Assembly (NCBI RefSeq): GCF_001444405.1
Contig: NZ_CP013188.1
Location: forward strand, 372,001 to 436,000
From: Pseudoalteromonas phenolica
Lineage (GTDB): Bacteria > Pseudomonadota > Gammaproteobacteria > Enterobacterales > Alteromonadaceae
DNA: 64,000 nt
Reading direction: 5' to 3'
Translations under genes and position numbers: made by a program
Notes under the pieces: generated by a model
Databases searched by the model: none
What the model saw: the letters and a program-made list of their open reading frames with translations, nothing else
What the model was told of the DNA's origin: nothing
In this document: one piece after another, positions 24,186 to 32,976 of the stretch
Numbering within the stretch: position 1 is the stretch's first letter
Layout: every line of letters begins with the position of its first letter

Positions 24186-26578
24186 GTATCATCAAAGAAG
24201 AATTTAAACTCGCTGTCAGCAGTTTATTAAGATTACCGGGATTTAGTTTAACGGTGATCACGACCCTTGCAGTGACATTAGCTGCACTTGCGGTGGTGCT
24301 GAATATCAACTATTTGGTACTGACTAAGCCTTTGCCATATCCTAATGCCGATAAAATCGTCGTTACCGACCAAAGTGAAACCATCAATGGCGAGACGCAA
24401 TACGGCTTTCAGATTTTGTCTGCGCAGTACCATATTTACCAAGACGAACAATACATCGAACAGATGGCACTCATGAGTTTGTATAGTGCAAAATTGAGAG
24501 ATTTGCCCGATACACCTTATCTTGATGGTGTTCGTGTAACACCTGAGTATTTTTCGATGCTTGATGTGCCTATGCATTTGGGTCGTGCTTTTAATCAACA
24601 AGAAACCATTAATGATAAGCAAAGAGTCTTGGTATTGAGTTTTGAGGCTTGGCAAACGCACTTTGGTGCTGACCCAAAAGTGATTGGTACTTATACAACT
24701 ATCGCTAATGATAAATATCAGATCATAGGTGTAACAGCGAGTCATTTTAATGCGCCAGAAGTATTTGGTAATTTTTCTATGAATGCTTGGTTTAGCTTTG
24801 ACCAAGAAATTAGCCGCACTAGTAGTTGGGGAAGTATTACCGGTGGAGTAAATGGTATAGCAATCCTCAAAAATGACGTATCTCTTAAACAAGCAAATAT
24901 CGCACTCGGAGATCAAATTAACCAGTTGTATCAAAGCCGTGATGATGTTGCTGCTAATACCGCAATTGGGGCACGCTTCATACCAATAAAACAGAAAATA
25001 GTCGCAGATAGTGGCGAAATGGCATTGTTGCTATTGGCAGGTGTAATTACCTTGTTATTTATTGCTGTCACTAACATTTGTAATTTATTTTTAGCTCGCG
25101 CGGTGCAAAAAAAACGCGTGATGGCCATTCAAGCGGCATTGGGGGCGAAAACACACCATATCTTTTTAGGCATGTTTAGCGAAGCGATGTTGCTATCTAT
25201 ACTTGCCTGTATTTTTGGCTTGCTTATTGCGGGCTGGTCTATGGTTTGGTTAGCCAGCGACTTGCAGTATATGTTTCCGCGAATGCAGCACCTGACCCTA
25301 GATCCTGTGACAATTTCGGCAAGTGTTATTGTCAGTATATTTATCAGTATCGTCATGGCGAAGCTCGCCAGTCAGCAGGTGCCTTATAAACAACTTAATC
25401 AAACATTGCAAAGCAGTGGTAAAGGTACGGGAGCACAGATATCTAGTCTCACCAGAAATGTATTGGTTGCCTTACAAGTTGGATTAGCCACAGCCTTGTT
25501 ACTTGGCGCGACAACCGTGTTATCTCCTGCGATTAATAAATTGGTTAAAGATGCCGGGTTTAATACTAATAGTGTAAATTATCTTCGCGTCGATACAGGT
25601 AACTTGAGTGATGACTTCCATAACGTTGCACAACAAATCAAAAGCCAGCTTAAATCGTTACCGCAAGTTGAAGATGTTGCACTGACGCGTGCTTCACCTT
25701 TGCAAATGGGCTGGGAAAATTACTTGTACGATGAAAATAACGAAATGTTAGGTATAGTCAGTGTTAGTTTCTTTGATGAAAACTGCTTTGCTTTACTCGG
25801 TATGCCGATGCTTGAAGGACGTAGCTTTAGTTCGTTACAAGGTTCAGAAAATAGACCGCAAGAAATTATTATCAGTAAAGCACTCGCAGAGCGTTTGTTT
25901 AAGTCAGAATCTGCAATTGGAAAAACATTGCAAGCAGCACCGAATGAACCACTTACCGTTGTGGGCGTAGTTAATAATATTTATGTGCCAGACAACCGAG
26001 ATAGCTATGCAGAAGAGCGTTATTACTTACCGTTTGAAGCTGGACCTCGTTTTGCGTTAACGTTTAAAAGCAATGAGATTGTTGATAAAACGCAATTACT
26101 TGAAGCCTTAAAAGAGGTTAACCCGCAACTGAGTATTGCTTACTTTGAAACCCTAGAAAATATGTTAACGACTCGACTTAGAGCTTCTAAACTAATTGCG
26201 ATTTTAACGATGAGTTTAATAGTATTAGCGCTAAGTCTGGCTGCAGCGGGTATTTATGGCGTGTTGAGCTATAGCGTGCAAATGCGTCGTTACGAATTGG
26301 GTATTCACCTATCACTTGGTGCGCATACTGGGCAAGTCATCAAAATGGTATTAAAGCAAAGTATGCAGCCTGTTGTATTTGGTGTGCTTTTAGGTGGCGT
26401 GTTGGCGGGAATCGGTTATTTAATTGGCACGCGACTCCTTGCGATACAAATAACTGGGGAAATTTCAGTGCTATTACTTGCCATTCCTATTATGGTGGTG
26501 ATTTCCGTATTAGCTTGTTACTTGCCGGTACGTTCTGTCGTGAGCTCAGATCCCCTAAAAGCGCTGCGTAATGAATAA
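24182..26578 (+). CDS. MacB/FtsX-type ABC permease with two core units (ADOP-like)
   Basis: 798-residue inner-membrane protein. It begins with a membrane helix (about 18-45), then a MacB-type periplasmic core domain (about 55-245), three membrane helices (about 278-395), a further helix near 425, a second periplasmic core (about 450-640; SFFDENCFALLGMPMLEGRS) and three C-terminal helices (660-790) ending in LPVRSVVSSDPLKALRNE, the FtsX-type end. Two core-FtsX units in one chain is the ADOP layout seen in Acidobacteria and many marine gammaproteobacteria. With the ATPase and the adaptor it should form a tripartite exporter. The substrate is unknown; antimicrobial compounds, peptides or lipids are possible. 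Confidence 0.88.
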   Translation: MSIIKEEFKLAVSSLLRLPGFSLTVITTLAVTLAALAVVLNINYLVLTKPLPYPNADKIVVTDQSETINGETQYGFQILSAQYHIYQDEQYIEQMALMSLYSAKLRDLPDTPYLDGVRVTPEYFSMLDVPMHLGRAFNQQETINDKQRVLVLSFEAWQTHFGADPKVIGTYTTIANDKYQIIGVTASHFNAPEVFGNFSMNAWFSFDQEISRTSSWGSITGGVNGIAILKNDVSLKQANIALGDQINQLYQSRDDVAANTAIGARFIPIKQKIVADSGEMALLLLAGVITLLFIAVTNICNLFLARAVQKKRVMAIQAALGAKTHHIFLGMFSEAMLLSILACIFGLLIAGWSMVWLASDLQYMFPRMQHLTLDPVTISASVIVSIFISIVMAKLASQQVPYKQLNQTLQSSGKGTGAQISSLTRNVLVALQVGLATALLLGATTVLSPAINKLVKDAGFNTNSVNYLRVDTGNLSDDFHNVAQQIKSQLKSLPQVEDVALTRASPLQMGWENYLYDENNEMLGIVSVSFFDENCFALLGMPMLEGRSFSSLQGSENRPQEIIISKALAERLFKSESAIGKTLQAAPNEPLTVVGVVNNIYVPDNRDSYAEERYYLPFEAGPRFALTFKSNEIVDKTQLLEALKEVNPQLSIAYFETLENMLTTRLRASKLIAILTMSLIVLALSLAAAGIYGVLSYSVQMRRYELGIHLSLGAHTGQVIKMVLKQSMQPVVFGVLLGGVLAGIGYLIGTRLLAIQITGEISVLLLAIPIMVVISVLACYLPVRSVVSSDPLKALRNE

Positions 26579-26611
26579 CCTTGAATGGGTTTTCTGAAAC
26601 TTCGCAGAGCA

Positions 26612-26652
26612 TTAACCTAGTCTTCTTAATGAGGTCTAGGTTAAACTCGTTT
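26612..26652 (+). terminator. Hairpin between permease and regulator genes
   Basis: TTAACCTAG and CTAGGTTAA form a 9-bp stem across a 15-base loop, followed by ACTCGTTTT. It may reduce read-through into the regulator-kinase pair, which would then have its own promoter. Confidence 0.5.
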
Positions 26653-26708
26653 TAGAGCTTACGCTTTAAGCGAATAACTAAAAAAAATAATAAAATCCAA
26701 GGAGCAGT

Positions 26709-28118
26709 ATGGGCATGCCAGCAGCAAAGCAGCATATTTTGATTGTAGAAGACAGGGCCGATGTAAGGCTCAGCCTTCGTTTTTTGCTAAACAATCATGG
26801 TTATGAGGTGTTTGAAGCTGAGAGCCCTGCTGTTGCTAGCGAGCTTTTACACTCGCACCGCATTGACCTAATTCTGCTCGATATGAACTTTGAATTTGAT
26901 ACCACATCGGGCGAAGAAGGTTTGGCTTTTTTGCGTGCGCAACAAAAAACAAGCTCTCCACCTATTCTGGCGATGACGGCTTGGTCGAGTGTCTCTTTGG
27001 CTGTTGAAGCTATGCAATTGGGCGCGAAAGATTTTTTTGCCAAACCTTGGGATAATCATGCGGTTGTGATGATGATGAAAAAGCATCTAGCTTTAGCACA
27101 AATTGATCATCAAAAAGCGATTTCTAAACAATCTGAATCAGCTCAGTTTGGCAAAAGCGAGACTTCATCAAATAACATTTCAAAATCAATTTTGTGGCAT
27201 AGCCCACAGATGCAAAAATTAAAAGCGCAGTTAGAGCGTGTTGCTAAAACCGATGCGACGATTTTTTTGCGCGGTGAAAATGGCACGGGTAAAAGCTGTA
27301 TCGCAGAATATGTGCACACTCACTCAGCGCGCACCGGCGAGTTTGTTTCGGTAAACATGGGTGCTATTCCTGAAAGCTTGTTCGAAAGCGAGTTATTTGG
27401 CCACAAAAAAGGCGCATTTACCGATGCTAAGCAAGACAGAGCGGGGCGCTTTGAACTTGCCAATAATGGTACTTTATTTTTAGATGAAGTCGCGACAATG
27501 GGGGCGAATCAACAAGCTAAACTGCTGCGGGTACTCGAGTCCAAACAGTTTGAACGAGTCGGTGATACGCTGACCCAACAGGCGAGTTGTCGCATTATCG
27601 CGGCATCTAATGCCGACTTTGAGGCCATGCTTGAAAGTGGTGAGTTTAGAACCGATTTATACTTTAGATTGAACACTATTGAGCTTACCATTCCACCTCT
27701 AAACGCACGTCCCGATGACATCGTTGTGTTGGCAAAGCATTTTATTGAATTACATGCTAAACAATATCAGTTGACTCCTTTGCCTCTAAGCAAATTAGCC
27801 GAGCAGGCTTTGCTTGATTACTCATGGCCAGGTAACGTAAGAGAGCTCAGTCATATGATGGCAAGAGCCGTTTTAATGGCTGAAGGCGACTGTATAGATG
27901 CGCAAGACCTTGAGTTTAAAACGTTGAACAATTCATCGAAAAATACTTCTTCGGAAAATGACATTCCCTTAATGACCCTTGAAGATGCTGAGAAAAAACT
28001 GCTGAAAATGGCACTTTCGCAAACTCACAGCAATGTAGAACAAGCGGGGGAATTACTTGGTATAAGCAAAAGTGCTATTTATCGTCGTTTAGAAAAATTC
28101 GGTTTATCAACTAAGTAA
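26709..28118 (+). CDS. NtrC-family sigma-54-dependent response regulator
   Basis: 469 residues: receiver domain (1-125; acidic pocket E14-D15, phospho-acceptor Asp58 in LILLDMNF, Lys in FFAKPW), AAA+ domain (about 165-390; Walker A GENGTGKS, Walker B GTLFLDEV, R-finger region FRTDLYFRLN) and a Fis-type helix-turn-helix (about 430-469; NVEQAGELLGISKSAIYRRL). The sigma-54 contact loop reads GAFTDA instead of GAFTGA. A GGAGCAGT site precedes the ATG. It is followed one base later by its kinase gene frame. I infer that it activates the sigma-54 promoter at 22144 and so the adjacent exporter. Confidence 0.9.
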   Translation: MGMPAAKQHILIVEDRADVRLSLRFLLNNHGYEVFEAESPAVASELLHSHRIDLILLDMNFEFDTTSGEEGLAFLRAQQKTSSPPILAMTAWSSVSLAVEAMQLGAKDFFAKPWDNHAVVMMMKKHLALAQIDHQKAISKQSESAQFGKSETSSNNISKSILWHSPQMQKLKAQLERVAKTDATIFLRGENGTGKSCIAEYVHTHSARTGEFVSVNMGAIPESLFESELFGHKKGAFTDAKQDRAGRFELANNGTLFLDEVATMGANQQAKLLRVLESKQFERVGDTLTQQASCRIIAASNADFEAMLESGEFRTDLYFRLNTIELTIPPLNARPDDIVVLAKHFIELHAKQYQLTPLPLSKLAEQALLDYSWPGNVRELSHMMARAVLMAEGDCIDAQDLEFKTLNNSSKNTSSENDIPLMTLEDAEKKLLKMALSQTHSNVEQAGELLGISKSAIYRRLEKFGLSTK

Positions 28119-28137
28119 ATTGCTAATTAAACAAGTA

Positions 28138-29460
28138 ATGAGTCAGCACATGTTCAAATCAATGAAAAAACTCACGGAGCGGCTAGAATTACGTTCCATC
28201 GAAAGCATCCTGACTCTGTTTATTGGCAGTTGCTTACTGGCTTTGTCGGGGCTTACGGTTTTTATTCTTTGGTATAGTTCAGCCAGTGTCTTAGTGGTTT
28301 GCTCCCTATTGGTATTACTAATTTGCCCGTTTGCGCTGTTATGTTGGTATGTAAGAAGCGCTTTGCTAAACCCTTTTTATCGGTTTTCAGCTGTCCTTGA
28401 AGCGATAAGACATGAAGACTATTCACTGCGTGCCAACCCGAAGTTTAACCAAGGCGCAGTGAAATTATTGGCCGATGAAATCACCGCGATGTCGCTAGAA
28501 CTGCAAAGCAGAAAATCACAATATGACCAACAAGCGGTGTTAGTACTTAGGCTCATTGAGCAACTAGCTACTCCTATTGTGGTTTTAAATAAAGCACATA
28601 AATTACATCATGCTAATGAAGCTTTTTCTAATTGGCGCAAGCAGCCATGGCAGACTCTCAGGCATACAAACGCGGACGATTTAGGCTTTACGTTAGCCGA
28701 AAATAAATGGCAATTAAGTGATGAATCTCATATCGCAAAATGGCAGTTACGACATAGTCAATTCACGATGCAAGAGCAAAGTTATCAGTTGTTAGTGCTT
28801 ACTAATATTGAGCAGGTGGTGTATCACACAGAACAAATAGCTTGGCAGAAAATGACCCGCGTATTGAGTCATGAAATTAACAATTCATTGTCACCTATTA
28901 AGTCATTAGCGCAAACGCTTCAAGATATGCTTAAAGGCAATGATGACTTTGCGAATTTAGATCCGGCTTTAAAAGTTATTGTTGAGCGCAGTACCGGCTT
29001 AATGCAATTTGTAAATCGCTATGCGAATTTAAGCAAACAATTCGATGTTCATATAGCGCAATGCGAGATTGCGCCCTTGCTTCATTCGGTGAGCAATTTG
29101 TTTGATTATCCCATAGAGATTAAATGTGATGCGCCTTATGTGCTTGCTGATAAAGTATTGCTTGAGCAAGTACTGGTTAATTTAGTTAAGAACGCCATTG
29201 AAGCGAGTAAATCACATCAACCTATCGAGTTAAATGCCTACGGACAGGGCAAACAAATAGTGATTGAAATAAGAGACTCGGGGTCGGGTATTCAAAATAC
29301 CGATAATTTGTTTGTGCCGTTTTATACCACCAAAGCACAAGGTAAAGGGATAGGACTTAACTTGTGCAGAAACATGATAGAGCAACAAGGTGCAAAATTA
29401 ACGCTAAGCAACCGTGAAGATAAAGCAGGTGCGATTGCTCAGTGTTGGTTTAACATTTAG
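28138..29460 (+). CDS. Membrane sensor histidine kinase paired with the NtrC-type regulator
   Basis: About 440 residues. Two membrane helices lie close together near the N-terminus (about 30-50 and 52-75, with almost no periplasmic loop), followed by a HAMP-like linker and a PAS-like segment (about 145-240; LATPIVVLNKAHKLHHANEA). The H box is RVLSHEINNSLSPIKSLAQT, the NtrY/NtrB-like form. The ATPase domain has N box NLVKNAIEAS, G1 RDSGSGIQ, F/G2 LFVPFYTTKAQGKGIGLNLC. The lack of a periplasmic domain suggests it senses something in or at the membrane. The first ATG is at 28138; a TTG at 28120, one base after the regulator stop, is also possible. Confidence 0.88.
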   Translation: MSQHMFKSMKKLTERLELRSIESILTLFIGSCLLALSGLTVFILWYSSASVLVVCSLLVLLICPFALLCWYVRSALLNPFYRFSAVLEAIRHEDYSLRANPKFNQGAVKLLADEITAMSLELQSRKSQYDQQAVLVLRLIEQLATPIVVLNKAHKLHHANEAFSNWRKQPWQTLRHTNADDLGFTLAENKWQLSDESHIAKWQLRHSQFTMQEQSYQLLVLTNIEQVVYHTEQIAWQKMTRVLSHEINNSLSPIKSLAQTLQDMLKGNDDFANLDPALKVIVERSTGLMQFVNRYANLSKQFDVHIAQCEIAPLLHSVSNLFDYPIEIKCDAPYVLADKVLLEQVLVNLVKNAIEASKSHQPIELNAYGQGKQIVIEIRDSGSGIQNTDNLFVPFYTTKAQGKGIGLNLCRNMIEQQGAKLTLSNREDKAGAIAQCWFNI

Positions 29461-29463
29461 ATA

Positions 29464-29898
29464 TCAACGAATACCAAATAGGTTATCGTCAGAAAAGACT
29501 TTCAAGAGTTTTACTGGAGCACTTAAACCATCAATCATGTTGCCTTTGACTGCTGCATCGAGCAAATCACGTAAAATGTGATATTTACTATCGTGCTCCT
29601 CATCAAGATTGATCATATTCATGGTCCAACGAGAAAAGGTTCGACTGTTGGCAGGCTCGAGGTAAAGCACTTTTGCTTGCATATGTCTGTCGTCATTCTC
29701 AATTTTTCTGTATAAGTCTTGGATGATGTGCAAATCCCCCTCCAAGACTTGTAAAAACCATCCTCCGTTGTAAAACAAGCTTCCTGTTACTCGAAGGTTT
29801 AAGTTATTTTCTCTAGCAACTCCAAGTAGCTTTAAAAAATCAACGCTGTCGAGGTGTCTACTTGCTTTACTAAGATAAATCAGTTGATGAAGTGACAT
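29464..29898 (-). CDS. BLUF-domain blue-light sensor protein
   Basis: 144 residues, of which about 1-95 are a BLUF flavin-binding domain: LHQLIYLSKA with the key Tyr8, ARENN (Asn32), VTGSLFYNGGWFLQVLEG with the key Gln50, then IIQDLYRKIENDDRH and FSRWTMNMI with Trp91 and Met93. These positions coincide with Tyr8, Gln50, Trp91 and Met93 of cyanobacterial PixD. The 50-residue tail is helical and may mediate oligomer formation. There is no attached output domain, so it must act through a partner protein. It ends convergently with the kinase gene and is divergent from the LON-domain gene. A candidate sigma-70 promoter (TTTGCC, 18 bases, TATAAA on the minus strand) lies upstream. Confidence 0.92.
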   Translation of the reverse strand: MSLHQLIYLSKASRHLDSVDFLKLLGVARENNLNLRVTGSLFYNGGWFLQVLEGDLHIIQDLYRKIENDDRHMQAKVLYLEPANSRTFSRWTMNMINLDEEHDSKYHILRDLLDAAVKGNMIDGLSAPVKLLKVFSDDNLFGIR

Positions 29899-30001
29899 AA
29901 ATAATCCCGTATTTAAGAACTATTTTTATTTATAGATTCTAACTGTTTAAAAGGCAAAGTAACGAGTTAAAGAAAGTTAGAAAAAGATGTAGAAACTTAA
30001 T

Positions 30002-30029
30002 CGATCTTTTTTTTTGGCTTTCACGTAAA
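30002..30029 (+). promoter_or_regulatory. Candidate ECF (RpoE/ChrR-type) promoter of the LON-domain gene
   Basis: CGATCT (30002-30007), 16 bases, then CGTAAA (30024-30029). It resembles the TGATCT-15-CGTATA element upstream of the sigma gene at 30657 and sits 31 bases before the start codon. Confidence 0.4.
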
Positions 30030-30060
30030 AACTGCCATGTAGAGTTTTTAGGTCTTATTT

Positions 30061-30612
30061 ATGCAATTACCCGTTTTTCCACTTCCTGTATTTTTGCTGC
30101 CAGAAGGCGTTACCCGTCTTCGTATATTTGAGCCGAGATATAAAAAACTGGTGTCTATTGCAACAAAAGAAGATGGTTTCGCGTTAACGATTTATAAGCC
30201 AGATGCTGAGTTTGAGGTATCTGAATGGGCTGCTTGGGTTAACATTGTCGACTTCTTTGAAGAAGAAGGTATGTTGCACATTGATGTGCAAGCAAAATCG
30301 TTAGTGAAGCTCAGTAACGTTTATTTTGATGAAGATAACCTACGATTCGCAAAATGCGAACCAAAAGAACATTGGGCACAGGCGAGTTCGAATGAAAACC
30401 ATATTGCACTTGCCGATAAACTCGAAGAGATTTTTTCATTACACCCAGATATCAAAAATTTATATCCTGCACCGCAGTTTGATAATCCAAATTGGGTTTG
30501 TGCGCGCTATTTAGAACTGCTGCCATTATCAATGGAGCAAAAAGAAGTGTTTGTTGATCAGTACAGTTTTGATAAAGCTCAAAATTTCTTGCACACCATA
30601 ATGTTAGGTTAA
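30061..30612 (+). CDS. LON substrate-binding-domain protein (no protease domain)
   Basis: 183 residues matching the N-terminal domain of Lon protease as a free protein: MQLPVFPLPVFLLPEGVTRL, RIFEPRYKKLV, FALTIYKPDA, VNIVDFFEEEGMLHIDVQAK, and a helical C-terminal part (LLPLSMEQKEVFVDQYSFDK). The ATPase and protease parts of Lon are absent. Such proteins are widespread and their role is unknown, possibly substrate recognition. It lies between the BLUF gene and the ECF sigma gene, and a promoter-like element similar to that of the sigma gene precedes it, so it may belong to the light-stress regulon. Confidence 0.82.
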   Translation: MQLPVFPLPVFLLPEGVTRLRIFEPRYKKLVSIATKEDGFALTIYKPDAEFEVSEWAAWVNIVDFFEEEGMLHIDVQAKSLVKLSNVYFDEDNLRFAKCEPKEHWAQASSNENHIALADKLEEIFSLHPDIKNLYPAPQFDNPNWVCARYLELLPLSMEQKEVFVDQYSFDKAQNFLHTIMLG

Positions 30613-30656
30613 ACCTTTTAATTAACCTACAATAATCATTAAGATCTAAATTCATG

Positions 30657-30683
30657 TGATCTATATCTATTTCAATACGTATA
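30657..30683 (+). promoter_or_regulatory. Candidate ECF-sigma autoregulatory promoter
   Basis: TGATCT (30657-30662), 15 bases, CGTATA (30678-30683), placed directly upstream of the sigma gene. TGATC-type -35 elements are known for RpoE of the RpoE-ChrR family, and these sigma factors usually activate their own operon. Confidence 0.5.
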
Positions 30684-30713
30684 TTATACGAATTGCAATT
30701 AATGGGTTTAGTC

Positions 30714-31346
30714 ATGGTGAGCACAGAAAATAGGAATTCCCATCTTTCGATGAGCACAACAAAACAGTCTCAAACTCCGCCTGCTGAAGTGGATGGCAAA
30801 ACTTTGTCATCTTGGTTGATCAGCGTGGCGCAAGAGCGTGATAGACGTGCATTTGCAAATCTATTTAAATGGTTTTCTCCAAAAATTATTGGTTTTGGTC
30901 GTAAACAATTTAACAACCCAGTAATGGCTAATGAGTTGCTTCAAGAAACTATGACCAATGTGTGGCGTAAAGCGCACCTATACAACGTAGAAAAAGGTGC
31001 AGCCACAACTTGGATTTACACGGTTATGCGTAACATCAGTTTTGATATGCTGCGTAAAATCCAATCTAATCAAGAAGACACCATCAGTGAAGAGATCTGG
31101 CCTTTAGCTGAAGCACAAAACAGTGATGACCACATGTTTGCCGATCACTTGATGGACAAGCAACTTGCGCAATACCTTAACAAGCTGCCCGAAAATCAGA
31201 AGCAAGTTGTTCACGGCGTTTATTTCCAAGAGCTTTCACAAGAGCAATTGTCAAAGCAGCTTAATATTCCACTTGGTACTGTGAAATCACGTTTAAGACT
31301 TGCACTTACTAAACTCAAACAACACATAGGAGCAGACTATGATTAA
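30714..31346 (+). CDS. rpoE: ECF sigma factor of the RpoE-ChrR (ECF11) type
   Basis: About 210 residues. Region 2 is visible (FANLFKWFSPKIIGFGRKQF, MANELLQETMTNVWRKAHLY, ATTWIYTVMRNISFDMLRK) and region 4 (LPENQKQVVHGVYFQELSQE, then GTVKSRLRLALTKLKQHIG). The next gene overlaps it by 8 bases and encodes its ChrR zinc anti-sigma. In Rhodobacter and Caulobacter such sigma factors respond to singlet oxygen and turn on photolyase and fatty-acid modification genes, exactly the genes that follow here. Several starts are possible (TTG 30693, ATG 30702, ATG 30714); none has a strong ribosome-binding site. The symbol refers to the Rhodobacter-type protein, not the E. coli envelope-stress sigma. Confidence 0.88.
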   Translation: MVSTENRNSHLSMSTTKQSQTPPAEVDGKTLSSWLISVAQERDRRAFANLFKWFSPKIIGFGRKQFNNPVMANELLQETMTNVWRKAHLYNVEKGAATTWIYTVMRNISFDMLRKIQSNQEDTISEEIWPLAEAQNSDDHMFADHLMDKQLAQYLNKLPENQKQVVHGVYFQELSQEQLSKQLNIPLGTVKSRLRLALTKLKQHIGADYD

Positions 31347-32001
31347 GCACCACCCAAAACAAGAACTGCTTGAAAGTTATGTGGCTGGAGAGTTACCTGC
31401 TTCTGTAAGTATTATGATTGCTGCTCATTTAGAAATGTGTCCTAAGTGCCAAGAACAGATTACTCTGCTTACAGCCAATGCAGCAGAGAGTTGTTTTGAA
31501 AAAGAATCCTTAATGTTCGATGAGTCTGAAATTCAGTTTGATTTTGATGCTTTTATTGATGAAGTGACTGAAGACAAAAGTTTTGATGAATTTATTGAGG
31601 CTGAGCCTCAAGAAGTCACAGTAGCGGATAAGCCATACTGTTTGCCTCAAGTTTTATGCAACCTCGAGCGTTCTAATTGGATGAACCTTGGCAAGCTATC
31701 TCGTTCTCGCATCGAATTAGAAGATGGCGATCTGCGCATGAGTTTGTTACACATAGACGCTGAAGGTTCTGTACCAAATCATACTCATAATGGGTTTGAA
31801 ATTACATTACTTGTTGATGGCAGTTTTGAAGATGAAATGGGCACTTACAATCGCGGTGATTTTATTTGGCTCGATGGTAAAAATACACATACGCCTGTTA
31901 CTAAAGAAGGGTGTTTGTGCTTAACTGTATCTAGTGACTCGCTTCACTTTACTCAAGGAATTAGCAAATTGCTCAATCCAATAGGTAAGTTCATTTACTA
32001 G
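31339..32001 (+). CDS. chrR: ChrR-type zinc-dependent anti-sigma factor
   Basis: 220 residues with two domains. The N-terminal zinc-binding anti-sigma domain has His5, His30, Cys34 and Cys37 (AAHLEMCPKCQEQ), matching the zinc ligands of Rhodobacter ChrR. The C-terminal cupin (about 115-215) has the metal motif PNHTHNGFEITLLVDGSFED, then a GDFIWLDGKNTHTPV His. In ChrR the N-terminal domain inhibits the sigma factor and the cupin domain is needed for the singlet-oxygen response. It overlaps the sigma gene by 8 bases, consistent with coupled, balanced synthesis. Confidence 0.92.
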   Translation: MIKHHPKQELLESYVAGELPASVSIMIAAHLEMCPKCQEQITLLTANAAESCFEKESLMFDESEIQFDFDAFIDEVTEDKSFDEFIEAEPQEVTVADKPYCLPQVLCNLERSNWMNLGKLSRSRIELEDGDLRMSLLHIDAEGSVPNHTHNGFEITLLVDGSFEDEMGTYNRGDFIWLDGKNTHTPVTKEGCLCLTVSSDSLHFTQGISKLLNPIGKFIY

Positions 32002-32010
32002 GAGATAGCT

Positions 32011-32976
32011 ATGAATGAGTTTAATCCTGAATTTTCTTCGCCAATAAAAATTGGCATTAGCGCTTGTCTTACGGGCGATCAAGTTCGTTTTGACAAGAGC
32101 CATAAAAAATCCGATTTCTGTATGAATCAGTTAGGTCAGCATGTTGAATATGAAAAGTTCTGCCCTGAAGTGGCGGTCGGCTTGCCTATTCCGAGACCGA
32201 CTATTAGACAAATTAAATATGATGATGTGATTGCGGTTTCGCGACCTGATGGTTCAATGGATGTCACAGAGAAAATGACTGAGTTTGGTCAAAAAGTGGC
32301 ATCTCGCATCGATCATTTGAGTGGCTTTGTATTTATGAAAGGCAGCCCTAGCTGCGGTATGGAACGTGTAAAGGTTTATTACGAGCATGGCAAAGGCTGT
32401 GAGCACAACGGTGTCGGCTTGTTCGCTAAACAAATTCTAGACGCACACCCAAACTTACCTTGTGAGGAAAATGGCCGCTTAAACGATGCCGTGTTACGTG
32501 AAAACTTTGTCATGCGCGTATTCACTTACAAGAAATGGCAAGAGCTGGTGGCGTCGGGTTTAACCAAACACAAATTGATCGAGTTCCACAGCCAAAATAA
32601 ATATTTGGTGATGAGTCATAATCTCGAAATGTATCGCAAAATCGGCAACATGTTAGGGCAGTCGAAAGCACCTTTGGAAGAACTTGCCGAGCAATACATT
32701 TCTATGTTGATGTCAGCTTTGAAAAAGCCTGCTTCACGTCGTAACCATACGAACACTTTGCAGCACTTACAGGGTTATTTCAAAAAAGTACTCGACAAAA
32801 CGAAGAAAGAAGAGTTAACAGAGCAAGTCATGGCTTATCGTCAGGGCTTAGTACCACTGCTTGTACCTTTGACCTTGATTAACCATTACTTAAGAGATTA
32901 CCCGAACGAGTACCTATCAAAGCAAGCGTACTTAAACCCATATCCTGCAGATTTAAAACTGAGGTATAGCCTATAA
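32011..32976 (+). CDS. DUF523-DUF1722 protein (YbgA-like) of the light-stress operon
   Basis: 321 residues. The first half is DUF523 (IGISACLTGDQVRFDKSHKK, CPEVAVGLPIPRPTIRQ, FMKGSPSCGMERVKVYY, with conserved Cys residues resembling a thiol or metal site). The second half is DUF1722/YbgA (ELVASGLTKHKLIEFHSQNK, YLVMSHNLEMYRKIGNML, LTLINHYLRDYPNEYLSKQA). This fusion is regularly found next to photolyase genes, as here; its reaction is unknown. A GGAGATAG site precedes the ATG. The stop overlaps the photolyase start by one base. Confidence 0.88.
   Translation: MNEFNPEFSSPIKIGISACLTGDQVRFDKSHKKSDFCMNQLGQHVEYEKFCPEVAVGLPIPRPTIRQIKYDDVIAVSRPDGSMDVTEKMTEFGQKVASRIDHLSGFVFMKGSPSCGMERVKVYYEHGKGCEHNGVGLFAKQILDAHPNLPCEENGRLNDAVLRENFVMRVFTYKKWQELVASGLTKHKLIEFHSQNKYLVMSHNLEMYRKIGNMLGQSKAPLEELAEQYISMLMSALKKPASRRNHTNTLQHLQGYFKKVLDKTKKEELTEQVMAYRQGLVPLLVPLTLINHYLRDYPNEYLSKQAYLNPYPADLKLRYSL

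Noticed and set aside
24278..24934. 218-codon minus-strand frame inside the ABC permease gene
   Set aside because: Fully antisense to the clear first periplasmic core of the permease, rich in Cys, Ile and His in a way typical of reverse frames, with no motif.
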